Below, piece after piece: positions 8,537 through 18,018 of a stretch of DNA of 64,000 nt. The notes under the pieces are model-generated. The model was not told where the DNA came from. It worked only from the letters and a program-made list of their open reading frames with translations, and searched no databases. Within the stretch, counting starts at the first letter, position 1; each line of letters opens with the position of its first letter. A program made the translations under genes and the position numbers. Source of the DNA: Saccharomonospora piscinae (lineage in GTDB: Bacteria > Actinomycetota > Actinomycetes > Mycobacteriales > Pseudonocardiaceae); assembly GCF_005862235.1 (NCBI RefSeq), contig NZ_VCEK01000001.1:558001-622000 (forward strand), written 5' to 3'.

Positions 8537-8551
8537 GAGTGTCCGAGGGGG
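8537..8551. repeat. att-like direct repeat copy within tRNA-Leu
   Basis: GAGTGTCCGAGGGGG, the tRNA-proximal copy of the repeat found at 6313-6327. It covers the 3' acceptor strand and the start of the T stem. Confidence 0.65.
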
Positions 8552-8623
8552 GACTTGAACCCCCACGCCCTTTACGGGCACTAGCACCTCAAGCTAGCGC
8601 GTCTGCCATTCCGCCACTCGGAC
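8540..8623 (-). tRNA. tRNA-Leu (anticodon GAG)
   Basis: An 84-nt class II tRNA on the minus strand. The acceptor stem GTCCGAG pairs with CTCGGAC and the discriminator is A. The anticodon stem CTAGC/GCTAG carries loop TTGAGGT, giving anticodon GAG. There is a long variable arm (TGCCCGTAAAGGGCG) and a T arm with GGTTCAAGTCC. CCA is not encoded. The 3' end doubles as the attachment-like repeat. Confidence 0.93.
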
Positions 8624-8723
8624 TTGCTGGTGAATAGAGTAGCGGACGCCCACCGGCTCGTGCACAGGGGGTGCGCCCGCGCGCCCGCAGCGAGCTCACC
8701 TGCGTGAATGATAGGAATGTGCG

Positions 8724-10046
8724 GTGACCGAACCGAACCTGATCGACGAGGCCGCCGACGAGGCGGTCACGCTGACGAGCGAACTGATCCGGATCGACAG
8801 CACCAACACGGGTGATCCGGCGACGCTGACCGGCGAGCGGGAGGCCGCGGAGTACGTCGCGGGCAAGCTCACCGAGGTCGGCTACGAGATCACTTACGTG
8901 GAGTCCGGCGGGAAGAACCGGCACAACGTGATCGCGCGGCTGGCTGGTGCCGATCCGGGCCGGGGCGCGCTGCTGGTCCACGGCCACCTCGACGTGGTGC
9001 CCGCCGACGCCTCCGAGTGGTCGGTACACCCGTTCTCGGGCGCGGTCCAGGACGGTTACGTGTGGGGCCGGGGCGCGGTCGACATGAAGGACATGCTCGG
9101 CATGTCGCTGGCGCTGGCGCGGCACTACAAGCGGCACGGCATCGTCCCACCGCGGGACATCATCTTCGCGTTTCTGGCCGACGAGGAGGCGGGCGGCCAG
9201 TACGGCGCGCAGTGGCTGGTCGACAACCGGCCGGAGTTGTTCGAGGGCGCCACGGAGGCCGTCAGCGAGGTCGGCGGCTTCTCCATCACGCTGCGCGACG
9301 GCGTGCGCGCGTATCTCATCGAGACGGCCGAGAAGGGCATCCGCTGGATGACGTTGCGGGTGCGCGGCACGGCGGGCCACGGCTCGATGCTGCACCGCGA
9401 CAACGCGGTCACGACGTTGTCGGAGGCCGTGGCCCGGCTCGGCAACCACCGCTTCCCCCTGGTGCTCACCGACTCGGTGCGGGAGTTCCTCGCCGGGGTC
9501 ACCGAGATCACCGGCTGGGACTTCCCCGAGGACGACCTCGAGGGCTCGGTGGCCAAGCTCGGCAACATCTCCCGCATGATCGGGGCCACGCTGCGCGACA
9601 CGGCCAACCCGACCATGCTCAAGGCGGGCTACAAGGCCAACGTGATCCCGTCGGTGGCCGAGGCGACCGTGGACTGCCGCATCCTGCCCGGCCGCGTCGA
9701 GGCGTTCAACCGGGAGCTGGACGAGATCCTCGGCCCGGACATCGAGAAGGAGTGGCTGGAGCTGCCGCCCGTCGAGACGACGTTCGACGGCGCGCTGGTG
9801 GATGCCATGAGCGCCGCCGTCGTGGCCGAGGACCCCGGCTCGCGCACGCTGCCCTACATGCTCTCCGGAGGCACGGACGCGAAGGCGTTCTCCAAGCTCG
9901 GCATCCGCAACTTCGGTTTCGCGCCGCTGCAGCTGCCGGAGGACCTGGACTTCTCGGCGTTGTTCCACGGGGTCGACGAACGGGTGCCCGTGGAGGCACT
10001 GCGGTTCGGCACGCGGGTGCTCGACCGGTTCTTCCGCAACTCCTGA
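8724..10046 (+). CDS. M20 family metallopeptidase (DapE/ArgE/CPG2-like)
   Basis: A 440-residue cytosolic zinc peptidase or deacylase. Metal ligands are visible in HGHLDVVPAD (His and Asp), GAVDMKD (bridging Asp) and the catalytic DEEAGG pair. A central dimerisation domain (about 200-320) separates two halves of the catalytic domain, and a distal His sits in LFHGVDERVP. GTG 8724 is preceded by a weak AGGAA. Actinobacteria carry several M20 paralogues that hydrolyse dipeptides or N-acyl amino acids; the exact substrate cannot be assigned. It is transcribed alone. Confidence 0.93.
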   Translation: MTEPNLIDEAADEAVTLTSELIRIDSTNTGDPATLTGEREAAEYVAGKLTEVGYEITYVESGGKNRHNVIARLAGADPGRGALLVHGHLDVVPADASEWSVHPFSGAVQDGYVWGRGAVDMKDMLGMSLALARHYKRHGIVPPRDIIFAFLADEEAGGQYGAQWLVDNRPELFEGATEAVSEVGGFSITLRDGVRAYLIETAEKGIRWMTLRVRGTAGHGSMLHRDNAVTTLSEAVARLGNHRFPLVLTDSVREFLAGVTEITGWDFPEDDLEGSVAKLGNISRMIGATLRDTANPTMLKAGYKANVIPSVAEATVDCRILPGRVEAFNRELDEILGPDIEKEWLELPPVETTFDGALVDAMSAAVVAEDPGSRTLPYMLSGGTDAKAFSKLGIRNFGFAPLQLPEDLDFSALFHGVDERVPVEALRFGTRVLDRFFRNS

Positions 10047-10052
10047 AGGGCT

Positions 10053-10894
10053 CTAACGACGGTTGTAGAGGCGCAGGGTGGCGGTGCCGAACACCGCGGT
10101 GAGCACCGCCGCCGCGCCGAGGGTCGCGCCAATCGCGGCCAGGTCCGGTGTGCCGTGGACGAGGCCGCGTACCGCGCTGACGGCGTGGCTCACGGGATTG
10201 ACGTTCACGAACACCTGCAGCCAGCCCGGCATGGTCGCCGGATCGACGAGCACGTTGGACAGGAAGGTCAGCGGGAAGACGACCATCGAGCTGACTCCGG
10301 TCACCGACTTCTCGCTGCGCAGCAAGAGGCCGAACATCGTCCAGATCCACGAGAACGCGAACGCGAAGACCACCAGCAGCGCGATCCCCGCGGCGACGCC
10401 GAGCACTCCCCCGCCGGGCCGGAAGCCCAGCACGAGCCCGAAGACGACCATCGTCACCGACGCGGCGGTGTAGCGGAAGGCGTCGCCGAGCAGCGCGCCC
10501 ACCAGCGCGGCCGGCCGCCACACCGGCAGGGTGCGGATGCGGTCGAACACGCCCTTGGCGATGTCGGTGTTGACGCTGATCCCGGTATACATGGTGATCA
10601 TGACGACGCTCATCACCATGATCCCCGGGAGCAGGTAGTCCAGGTACTCGTCGGTGGAGCCCGCCAGCGCGCCACCGAACAGGTACGTGAACATCAGCGT
10701 CATGACCACCGGGAACAGCGTCACGTCGATGAGCTGGTCGGGCACGTGCTTGATCTTGAGCATAGCGCGCCACCCGAACGCCAGCGACGCCGCGACGGCG
10801 CGCGCCGGCGCGGGTCTGGTGCCCGCCGCGAGCACGTCGCGCAACGCGGAGCGCCCGTCGTCCCGGATGTCCTCCGTGCCCGGCCGGGTGATCG

Positions 10895-10898
<4 letters not shown>
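10053..10898 (-). CDS. DrrB-like ABC-2 exporter permease
   Basis: A 281-residue membrane protein with about six hydrophobic segments and the ABC-2/DrrB features: [20 protein letters not shown] before the first helix, [20 protein letters not shown], and [21 protein letters not shown] in the second half. This class exports daunorubicin-like drugs or lipids. The GTG start overlaps the stop of the ATPase gene by GTGA, so the two form one translationally coupled exporter. Substrate unknown; the neighbours are not a biosynthetic cluster. Confidence 0.92.
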
Positions 10899-11878
<980 letters not shown>

Positions 11879-11939
11879 GAGCAGGACTCTCGCATCAACG
11901 GGTCCCGTGCCGCCAACGGTTTTCGCCAGAGTTACTGAC

Positions 11940-13397
11940 CTAACGATCGCCGTGTTCGGCCGTGCCCGCGATGTTGCGGGCCATCCCGCCGAACACCGCC
12001 GCGTGGAACGGGGCGATGGCCTTCCAGTAGACGTGTCCCGCGAGTCCCTTCGGCGCGAACAACGCACGTTGCCGGTAGATCGCGCCGCCGTCGCCGTCCG
12101 GCTCGACGGACAGCTCCAGCCACGCCCTACCGGGCAGCCGCATCTCCGCGCGCAGCCGCAACAGCCGGGGACGCTCGACGGCCTCGACGCGCCAGAAGTC
12201 CAGCGCCTCACCGACCCGCAGGTGCCGGGGATGCCGCCTTCCCCGCCGCAAGCCGACTCCCCCGGTGAGCCGGTCAATCCAGCCCCGCACCGACCACGCC
12301 AGCGGGAACGAGTACCAGCCCCGCTCCCCGCCGATCGACTCGACGACCTCCCACAGCGCCTGCGGGTCGGCGCGCGTGCGGCTCTCGCGCACGTCCTCGT
12401 AGAGCGAGCCGCCGGACCACACGGGGTCCAGCGGCATCGGGTCGGACGGGCTGCCCGGGGTGGCGTCGGACCACCGGGTCGGCACGTCGGCGCGGCGGAC
12501 CCGCGCCAATGCCATGGCGATGGCCGTCTCGTAGCCGGTGAGCCCGCCCTCGGGATCGGGGACGTACTCGGCGATGGCGTGGTCGCGGCACACCACCTCG
12601 CTGATCAGCGACTCGATCAGCGGCAGCGCGATGGTCTTCGGGACGGGTGTGACGAGGTTGATCCACTGCGCCGACAACCACGGCGTGAGCACGGGCACCA
12701 CCAGGATGACGCGGCGGCGCAGTCCCGCCACGGCCGCGTAGCGGCGCATCATGTCCAGGTAGGTGAGTACGTCCGGGCCGCCGATGTCGAACGACGCGTT
12801 GACGTCGCCGGTGATCGTGGCCGCACCGACGAGATAGTGCAGTACGTCCTTGACGGCGATGGGCTGGATCCGGTTTCGCGCCCACCGGGGCGTCACCATC
12901 ACCGGCAGGTGCTCCGTGAGGTAGCGCAGCATCTCGAAGCTGGCCGAGCCCGCGCCCAGGACGACCGCGGCCCGCAGTTCGACCGTGGGCACCGGTCCGT
13001 CGAGCAGGATGCGCCCGACCTCGGAGCGTGATGCGAGGTGCTCCGACAGCGGCTGCCCCTCCGGGGTGATCCCGCCGAGATAGACGATGCGCGTGACCCC
13101 GGCATCCTTCGCGCTGTCGGCCAGCACGTGGGCGGCCCTGCGGTCGATCTCGGCGAACCCGCGCTGGGACAGCGAATGCACCAGGTAGTAGACGACTTCC
13201 TGGCCCCGCAGTGCCTCGGCGACGCTGCCGGGATCGGTCACGTCGCCGCGCACGACCTCCACGCGGTCGCGCCAGTCGACTCCGGCCAGCTTCGCCGGAG
13301 TCCTGGCCACCGCCCTGACCTCGTGTCCCGCGGCCAGCAGCTCGGGAATGAGCCGCCCGCCGAGATATCCCGTCGCCCCGAAGACCACACATCGCAT
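11940..13397 (-). CDS. NAD(P)-binding Rossmann protein with C-terminal DUF2867
   Basis: A 485-residue two-domain protein. The N-terminal part is an atypical SDR/NmrA-like Rossmann domain beginning [21 protein letters not shown], with [11 protein letters not shown] and VYYLVHSL. The C-terminal part from about residue 320 ([55 protein letters not shown]) is DUF2867, an SRPBCC-like fold. The arrangement is common in actinobacteria as an uncharacterised oxidoreductase. ATG 13397 gives the complete Rossmann start; the longer opening upstream is a shadow of the aminotransferase gene. It may share a transcript with the exporter 61 bp downstream. Confidence 0.9.
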   Translation of the reverse strand: MRCVVFGATGYLGGRLIPELLAAGHEVRAVARTPAKLAGVDWRDRVEVVRGDVTDPGSVAEALRGQEVVYYLVHSLSQRGFAEIDRRAAHVLADSAKDAGVTRIVYLGGITPEGQPLSEHLASRSEVGRILLDGPVPTVELRAAVVLGAGSASFEMLRYLTEHLPVMVTPRWARNRIQPIAVKDVLHYLVGAATITGDVNASFDIGGPDVLTYLDMMRRYAAVAGLRRRVILVVPVLTPWLSAQWINLVTPVPKTIALPLIESLISEVVCRDHAIAEYVPDPEGGLTGYETAIAMALARVRRADVPTRWSDATPGSPSDPMPLDPVWSGGSLYEDVRESRTRADPQALWEVVESIGGERGWYSFPLAWSVRGWIDRLTGGVGLRRGRRHPRHLRVGEALDFWRVEAVERPRLLRLRAEMRLPGRAWLELSVEPDGDGGAIYRQRALFAPKGLAGHVYWKAIAPFHAAVFGGMARNIAGTAEHGDR

Positions 13398-13456
13398 GGG
13401 TCCGGGTACCCGCGGCGCTCGATCTCTACCGGGTCCACTGTGGTCCACGCCCGGCC

Positions 13457-14650
13457 CTACCGCAGGGCCGCCGCCACCTCGGCGCCGAAGCGGGCGACCT
13501 CGTCGGGCGTGTTGTAGTAGTGCACCGAGGCGCGCACGAGCGCGTCGAGACGGCGCTGTTCCATGTCCCACGGCGTCGACGCCGCCGCCGACACGGAGAC
13601 GTTGCATCCCCGCGCTTTGAGGCGTGCCGCCAGCTCGCCCGCCGCCACACCGCCGGCCTGGAACGTCACGATGCCCGAACGGCGTGCGCCGATGTCGGTG
13701 ACGGTGACGCCCGGGATGTCGTCGAGGGTGCGGCGCAGGTGCTCGGCCAGGGCGGTGAGGTAGTCGTGCGCCCAGTTCGGCCCCACGTCGCGGTAGTACC
13801 GCACGGCCTGCCCGAGCCCGAGCACGGCGGCCACGCCACGCTCGAACAGCTCGAACCGGCGGGCGTCGCCGCGCAGCCGCAGGCGATCGTCGTCGAGCCA
13901 CGCGGAGTGCAGGTCCAGGTGCGCGGGCGTGAGCCGGTCGAGCACCCCACGGCGGACGGCGAGGAAACCGGTGCCCCGTGGGGCACGCAGGTACTTGCGA
14001 CCGGTCGCCGTGAGCGCGTCCGCACCGATGGCGGCGAGATCGAGCGGGATCTGCCCCGCGCTCTGGCAGGCGTCGACGAGGTAGAGGGCGGGGCTGTCCG
14101 CGACGACGGCGCCGATCTTCTCGACCGGCTGCACGAGACCGCCGTTGGTGGGCGCGTGGGTGACGGCGACCAGCCGCACGCGGTCGTCGAGCATCGTCGT
14201 GAGGGCGTCGAGGTCGATGTCGCCGTCGGGGGTGCTGGGGACGACCTCGACCGTGACCCCGCGCTCGCGTGCGGCCGATCGCATCGCGATGATGTTGCTG
14301 GAGTACTCCGGCGCGGCGGTGAGGATGCGGTCGCCCTCGCGCCACGGCAACGCCGTGAACACCGACAGCCACGAGCGGGTGGCGCTGTCGGTCAGCGCGA
14401 TCTCGTCGGCTCCGGCCCCCACCAGCTCGGCGATCGCGGCGTAGCAGGCCTCGATCTCGTCGTGTGCCTCGTCGGCGGCCTCGTAGCCGCCGATGGCCGC
14501 CTCACGCCGCAGGTGCCGCATCATCCGCTCCACCACCGGCTCGGGCGGCAGGGCCGCTCCGGCGTTGTTGAAGTGCACGAGGTCGGCACTGGCAGGCGTG
14601 TCCGCCCGCAGCAGGCCGACCTTCTCCCGGGTGTCGGTGTCGTGGATCAA
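13457..14650 (-). CDS. class V aminotransferase / cysteine desulfurase-like PLP enzyme
   Basis: A 397-residue fold-type I PLP enzyme. The N-terminus has the NNAGAALPP substrate loop. Cofactor contacts appear in DACQSAGQIPLDL, and the Schiff-base lysine is in TGRKYLRAPRGTGF. It groups with isopenicillin-N-epimerase-like and cysteine-desulfurase-like proteins. No desulfurase active-site Cys loop is obvious, so the reaction is uncertain. TTG 14650 is chosen because AAGGGGAG precedes it by about six bases and it removes a long unrelated N-terminal opening. Confidence 0.85.
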   Translation of the reverse strand: MIHDTDTREKVGLLRADTPASADLVHFNNAGAALPPEPVVERMMRHLRREAAIGGYEAADEAHDEIEACYAAIAELVGAGADEIALTDSATRSWLSVFTALPWREGDRILTAAPEYSSNIIAMRSAARERGVTVEVVPSTPDGDIDLDALTTMLDDRVRLVAVTHAPTNGGLVQPVEKIGAVVADSPALYLVDACQSAGQIPLDLAAIGADALTATGRKYLRAPRGTGFLAVRRGVLDRLTPAHLDLHSAWLDDDRLRLRGDARRFELFERGVAAVLGLGQAVRYYRDVGPNWAHDYLTALAEHLRRTLDDIPGVTVTDIGARRSGIVTFQAGGVAAGELAARLKARGCNVSVSAAASTPWDMEQRRLDALVRASVHYYNTPDEVARFGAEVAAALR

Positions 14651-15211
14651 CCGTCGCTCCCCTTCTCTCCGGACGGGCCCGCCGTCCCCGGCCACCCTAC
14701 TCCGGTGGCCAAACGAAAAACGGCAGGACACAACCCGAACCGGCTCATTACCAGACCCGAACGGGTCAGCGGTCGCGATTCCAAAAGAGCACTCCGGAAG
14801 TGCGTTCGCACGAAATCGGCGGCACCGCAATGCACCCGTTCCGGCCAACGGAATCACCTCGGCCGGTAGCCGGCTTCCCCCACACCGGGCCGGGCGGCCG
14901 ACGCCGCGTCCGGCGCGTGCGATAGGGTCCGCCGAACTCGTTCTGTGCCACGGAAAGCCCGCGCGGAACCAGGACACCGCGGTCGGGCGCCGGCGGCGCG
15001 ATCCGATGTCCATCCGAGACGAACACTCCCCGCTTCCCCGCCACTGCGGCGCGCATTCCTGGTCGCATCCGCAGGGCATCCGAGCAGGCTTTTTCCCGCA
15101 CCCGCAGAACGCGGCAAACCGCGCGTGCTGGCCCCCCGGTGCCATCCGGTACACTTCGCGCCCAGCGGAGAACAATTCATTCCCCGAACCGGCGTGAAGC
15201 AGGAGGAACCG
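14651..15211. other. long intergenic region upstream of lsr2
   Basis: A 561-bp region without a credible gene between the divergent PLP enzyme and lsr2. It should hold both promoters. A possible -10 box TACACT at 15150-15155 lies about 57 bp before the lsr2 start, but no convincing -35 accompanies it. Nothing else stands out. Confidence 0.4.
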
Positions 15212-15565
15212 GTGGCGCAGCAGATTCTTGTCTCCCTCGTGGACGACCTTGACGGGTCGGAGGCCGACGAGACGGTGCAGTTCGGTCTCGACGGCGTGAC
15301 CTACGAGATCGATCTGTCGGCGGACAACGCCGAGGAACTGCGGGACGCGCTCGCGCACTACGTGGAGCACGCCCGCCGGTCGGGGGGCCGCAAACGCACG
15401 AGCGGCCGTCGCCGCTCCAACGGCCAGGCACCCTCCCGGTCGTCGTCGGCCGAGCGGGAGCAGAACCAGGCGGTGCGCACCTGGGCCCGCAAGAACGGCT
15501 ACGAGATCTCCGATCGTGGGCGCATTCCGTCCGAGGTGACCGACGCCTATCGCAAGGCACACTGA
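15212..15565 (+). CDS. lsr2: Lsr2 family nucleoid-associated protein
   Basis: A 117-residue histone-like protein. The N-terminal dimerisation domain (QQILVSLVDDLDGSEADETV, GLDGVTYEIDLS) is followed by a basic Arg/Ser-rich linker. The C-terminal DNA-binding domain (RTWARKNGYEISDRGRIPSE) carries the RGR AT-hook-like motif that inserts in the minor groove of AT-rich DNA. Lsr2 silences AT-rich, often acquired, genes in actinobacteria. GTG 15212 is preceded by AGGAGGA. It is monocistronic, with a strong hairpin downstream. Confidence 0.96.
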   Translation: MAQQILVSLVDDLDGSEADETVQFGLDGVTYEIDLSADNAEELRDALAHYVEHARRSGGRKRTSGRRRSNGQAPSRSSSAEREQNQAVRTWARKNGYEISDRGRIPSEVTDAYRKAH

Positions 15566-15580
15566 CGCGAACGGGGCCAC

Positions 15581-15634
15581 AACGGCGGGCACGGCGACAC
15601 GTGAGCCGCGACACACGCCGCACTTCCCGCCGTT
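15581..15634 (+). terminator. probable terminator hairpin after lsr2
   Basis: AACGGCGGG (15581-15589) is the perfect inverse of CCCGCCGTT (15626-15634), starting 16 bp past the lsr2 stop. No U-run follows, as is common in high-GC actinobacteria. Confidence 0.5.
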
Positions 15635-15670
15635 CTCGCGCGCACCCGTGAGGACGCTTACAGTGAGTGT

Positions 15671-16018
15671 GTGAGCACAGACTGCCTGTTCTGCCGGATC
15701 GTCCAGCGCTCCGTGCCTGCCACCGTGGTACACGAGACCGACACCGTGCTCGCGTTCCGCGACATCAATCCCCAGGCCGAGACGCACGTTCTGGTCATCC
15801 CCAAGGAGCACTACCCCGACGCCGCCGCCATCGCGACCGCCGATCCCGCCCTCGCGGGGGAGGTCATGGCGGTCGCGGGCGAGGTCGCCAAGATCGACGG
15901 CGTCGATGCGACGGGCTACCGCCTCGTGTTCAACACCGGTGCGGATGCCAACCAGACGGTCTTCCACGCCCACTGTCACGTCCTCGGTGGGCGCACCCTC
16001 ACCTGGCCTCCTGGCTGA
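15671..16018 (+). CDS. HIT family (histidine triad) nucleotide-binding protein
   Basis: A 115-residue HINT-type protein, full length. It begins with the CLFCRIVQR zinc-knuckle-like segment, contains FRDINPQAETHVLVIPKEHY, and ends with the histidine triad HAHCHVLGG. It hydrolyses purine nucleoside phosphoramidates (AMP-lysine-type substrates). GTG 15671 is used; the ribosome binding site is weak. The SRPBCC gene follows 28 bp downstream on the same strand. Confidence 0.94.
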   Translation: MSTDCLFCRIVQRSVPATVVHETDTVLAFRDINPQAETHVLVIPKEHYPDAAAIATADPALAGEVMAVAGEVAKIDGVDATGYRLVFNTGADANQTVFHAHCHVLGGRTLTWPPG

Positions 16019-16046
16019 CGGCTCACGCATGGGGAGGGGACCAGAG

Positions 16047-16676
16047 ATGATCGACATCGCCGACCGGCTCACCGCGACCTACCGCGAGGCTCGGCTCACC
16101 ACAGCCGACCCCGCCGCCGACGCCACCACGAGCTGCGGCCTGGTGGTGCGTCGTCGCGTTCGGTGCGCGCTCGACACGGCCTGGAGCGCGCTCACCGAAC
16201 CGAGCGGGCTCGATCGCTGGCCGGCCGCGACGGCGGGAGCCCTGGAGGCGGGCGCGGCCGTCCGGGTGGCCGACGCCGACGGCACCGTGCTGGACCGCGT
16301 GCCGCCGCATCTGCTCGCCGTGACGTGGGGCCCGCGGCTCGGCACGGTGACGATCCGGCTCGCCGCCGACGACCAGGCCACGACCGTGCTCGAACTCGTC
16401 CACACCGGGCTGTCGCCGGAGGACGTGGTGTACGAGGGTCCGATGTGGGACGTGGCGATCGCCGTGCTGGAACACCGGCTCGCCGGAAACGCGGGCAGCG
16501 ACTGCGGGAACTGGCGCGTCTCCACCGCGGTGCAGACGTTCGGCCAGCACGCGGTGAGCGCGTGGGTCCGGGCCACGGAGGTGTCCGGGCTCGCCACGGC
16601 CGAGGCGCTCGCGCCCGCCGCCGGACGTTGCCTGCGGCGGGTCGCCCCCGATCTGACCCGGCCCGCTCCGGCCTGA
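16047..16676 (+). CDS. SRPBCC (START/AHSA1-like) domain protein
   Basis: A 209-residue soluble protein whose central part fits an AHSA1-type SRPBCC fold: RRRVRCALDTAWSALTEPSG, LLAVTWGPRLGTVTIRL and TTVLELVHTGL. ATG 16047 follows GGGGAGGGG. Members bind hydrophobic ligands or act as ATPase activators or toxin-antitoxin-like partners; the role here is unknown. It probably shares a transcript with the HIT gene and converges on the ROK gene. Confidence 0.82.
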   Translation: MIDIADRLTATYREARLTTADPAADATTSCGLVVRRRVRCALDTAWSALTEPSGLDRWPAATAGALEAGAAVRVADADGTVLDRVPPHLLAVTWGPRLGTVTIRLAADDQATTVLELVHTGLSPEDVVYEGPMWDVAIAVLEHRLAGNAGSDCGNWRVSTAVQTFGQHAVSAWVRATEVSGLATAEALAPAAGRCLRRVAPDLTRPAPA

Positions 16677-16683
16677 GAGCCCG

Positions 16684-17892
16684 TCAGCTCGCGAGCCAGC
16701 GCGCCGGTTCCTCGACCAGCCTGCGGGTGACGCTCGCGGCGGCGGCACGGGCGACCGCGTCCCCGTCGAGCCGCGAGACCGACACGGCCGGGCACGCGCC
16801 GGGACACCGTTGCTCCAGTTCCGCGGCCACCCGGTCGGCGAAGGCGGGGCCCAGCAGTGCGAGCGCGCCGCCCACAACGACCGGTGCGGGGCCCACGAGC
16901 AGCACCGTCCCCGCGAGCGCGTCGGCGAGGGCGGACGCGGCAGGCCGCACCACGGCGTCCCCGCCACCGGAGCCGGGCGTCGGCAGCAGGCGCCGCAGCC
17001 GGTCGCCACCGACCAGCCGGGACGCCGCCCTGGCCTCGGGCGCCAATCCGGCCAGCAGTGTGCGCGGTCCCGCCACGGTGTCCAGGCAGCCACGCCGCCC
17101 ACAGCGGCACCGCGCTCCCCGGGCTCGCACCCGCACGTGTCCCAGTTCGCCCGAGTGACCATCGGTCTCGGATTCGGCGTCGCCCGCACTCGTCACCGCC
17201 GCGCCGAGGGAGAGCTCGCCGCTCACGACGACCACGGGAGCACCGCTCGGCGGCGACTCACCGAACCACCGCTGCGCCAGCGCCGCGAGCCGGAACGCGC
17301 TCCGGACGGCGACCGGGATCGTGCCGCCGCTGAGTTCGGCGATCCGGCGCGTGAGCAGCCGCGACAGCTCCGCCCCGGTCCAGCCCAGTTCGCGCGAACT
17401 CGCACGGCCGTCACCTGTCACCGTGCCGGGCACCCCGGCCGTCACTCCCGCGACCACGGTGTCCCGCGCGGCGGCGGAGGCGAGCAACCGCCGCAGCACC
17501 GGCTCGGCGGCCTTCACGGCGGCGGCCGGATCACCTCGCAGGTCCTCCGCCCGGCGCAACGCCCTGTCGCGCACCCGGCCGCCGAGGTCGAACAGGCATC
17601 CGGCCACATGATCGGCCTCGATCTGGAGGCCGATCCCGACCGGGCCCGAGGAGTTCAGCACCAGGTGCGTCGCGGGTCGGCCCGGCCCGCTCGTCCGCGC
17701 GGTGCCCAGCTCGCGCACGAGGCCCGCGTCGATCAGCTCGCCCGCCAGCTGGGCGACGGTGGTCTTGGTCAGACCGCTGTGCGAGGCAAGCCCGGCTCGC
17801 GAGGCCGGCCCGTGCTCCGCGACCAGCCGCGACACCAGCGCGAGGTTGTGGTCGTGCTGCTGCCGGGGTGAGGCAGGGCTGTGCCGGTCCAC
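16684..17892 (-). CDS. ROK family transcriptional regulator
   Basis: About 400 residues: an N-terminal winged helix (RAGLASHSGLTKTTVAQLAG) followed by a ROK kinase-like sugar-binding domain. Its zinc site CRCGRRGCLDT is intact and GELGH precedes it. Such proteins repress sugar transport and metabolism genes and respond to sugars. The frame opens at ATG 17931, but a perfect palindrome lies within those codons and AAAAGGA lies about 11 bases before GTG 17892, so I prefer the later start; GTG 17901 is an alternative. It is divergent from the MsiK-like ATPase gene. Confidence 0.88.
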   Translation of the reverse strand: MDRHSPASPRQQHDHNLALVSRLVAEHGPASRAGLASHSGLTKTTVAQLAGELIDAGLVRELGTARTSGPGRPATHLVLNSSGPVGIGLQIEADHVAGCLFDLGGRVRDRALRRAEDLRGDPAAAVKAAEPVLRRLLASAAARDTVVAGVTAGVPGTVTGDGRASSRELGWTGAELSRLLTRRIAELSGGTIPVAVRSAFRLAALAQRWFGESPPSGAPVVVVSGELSLGAAVTSAGDAESETDGHSGELGHVRVRARGARCRCGRRGCLDTVAGPRTLLAGLAPEARAASRLVGGDRLRRLLPTPGSGGGDAVVRPAASALADALAGTVLLVGPAPVVVGGALALLGPAFADRVAAELEQRCPGACPAVSVSRLDGDAVARAAAASVTRRLVEEPARWLAS

Positions 17893-17913
17893 GGGGCTCA
17901 CCGTCCTTTTGTC

Positions 17914-17926
17914 AGTCCACTGGACT
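17914..17926. promoter_or_regulatory. palindromic operator in the ROK / sugar-ATPase divergent promoter
   Basis: AGTCCACTGGACT, a perfect inverted repeat (AGTCCA, C, TGGACT) in the divergent intergenic region. It is a good candidate binding site for the adjacent ROK protein. Confidence 0.55.
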
Positions 17927-18018
17927 ATCAAACTCTAGCCACGACCGAGTGATGACCGGTAGACAGTGCGCACCGCGAGTCACCGGGGGCTCGCCTGTCG
18001 GAGAGGAAACACCGCAGT

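Larger units (their letters stand above)
6313..8551. mobile_element. small integrated element at tRNA-Leu (single cargo gene, no integrase visible)
   Basis: The segment is bounded by a perfect 15-bp direct repeat, GAGTGTCCGAGGGGG, at 6313-6327 and 8537-8551. The right copy is the 3' end (acceptor arm and start of the T arm) of the tRNA-Leu gene, the usual attachment site of tyrosine-recombinase elements. Inside are one long minus-strand gene of unknown function (6554-8149) and non-coding flanks. Base composition is visibly less GC-rich than the surroundings (stretches such as CTTGTCTTTCGTGTCTTTTT). No integrase or excisionase is present, so it is either a decayed element or one mobilised in trans. 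Confidence 0.6.

Noticed and set aside
11940-14372. An 810-residue reading of the DUF2867 gene
   Set aside because: Everything before ATG 13397 is an out-of-frame reading of the PLP enzyme gene; the Rossmann motif starts right at 13397.
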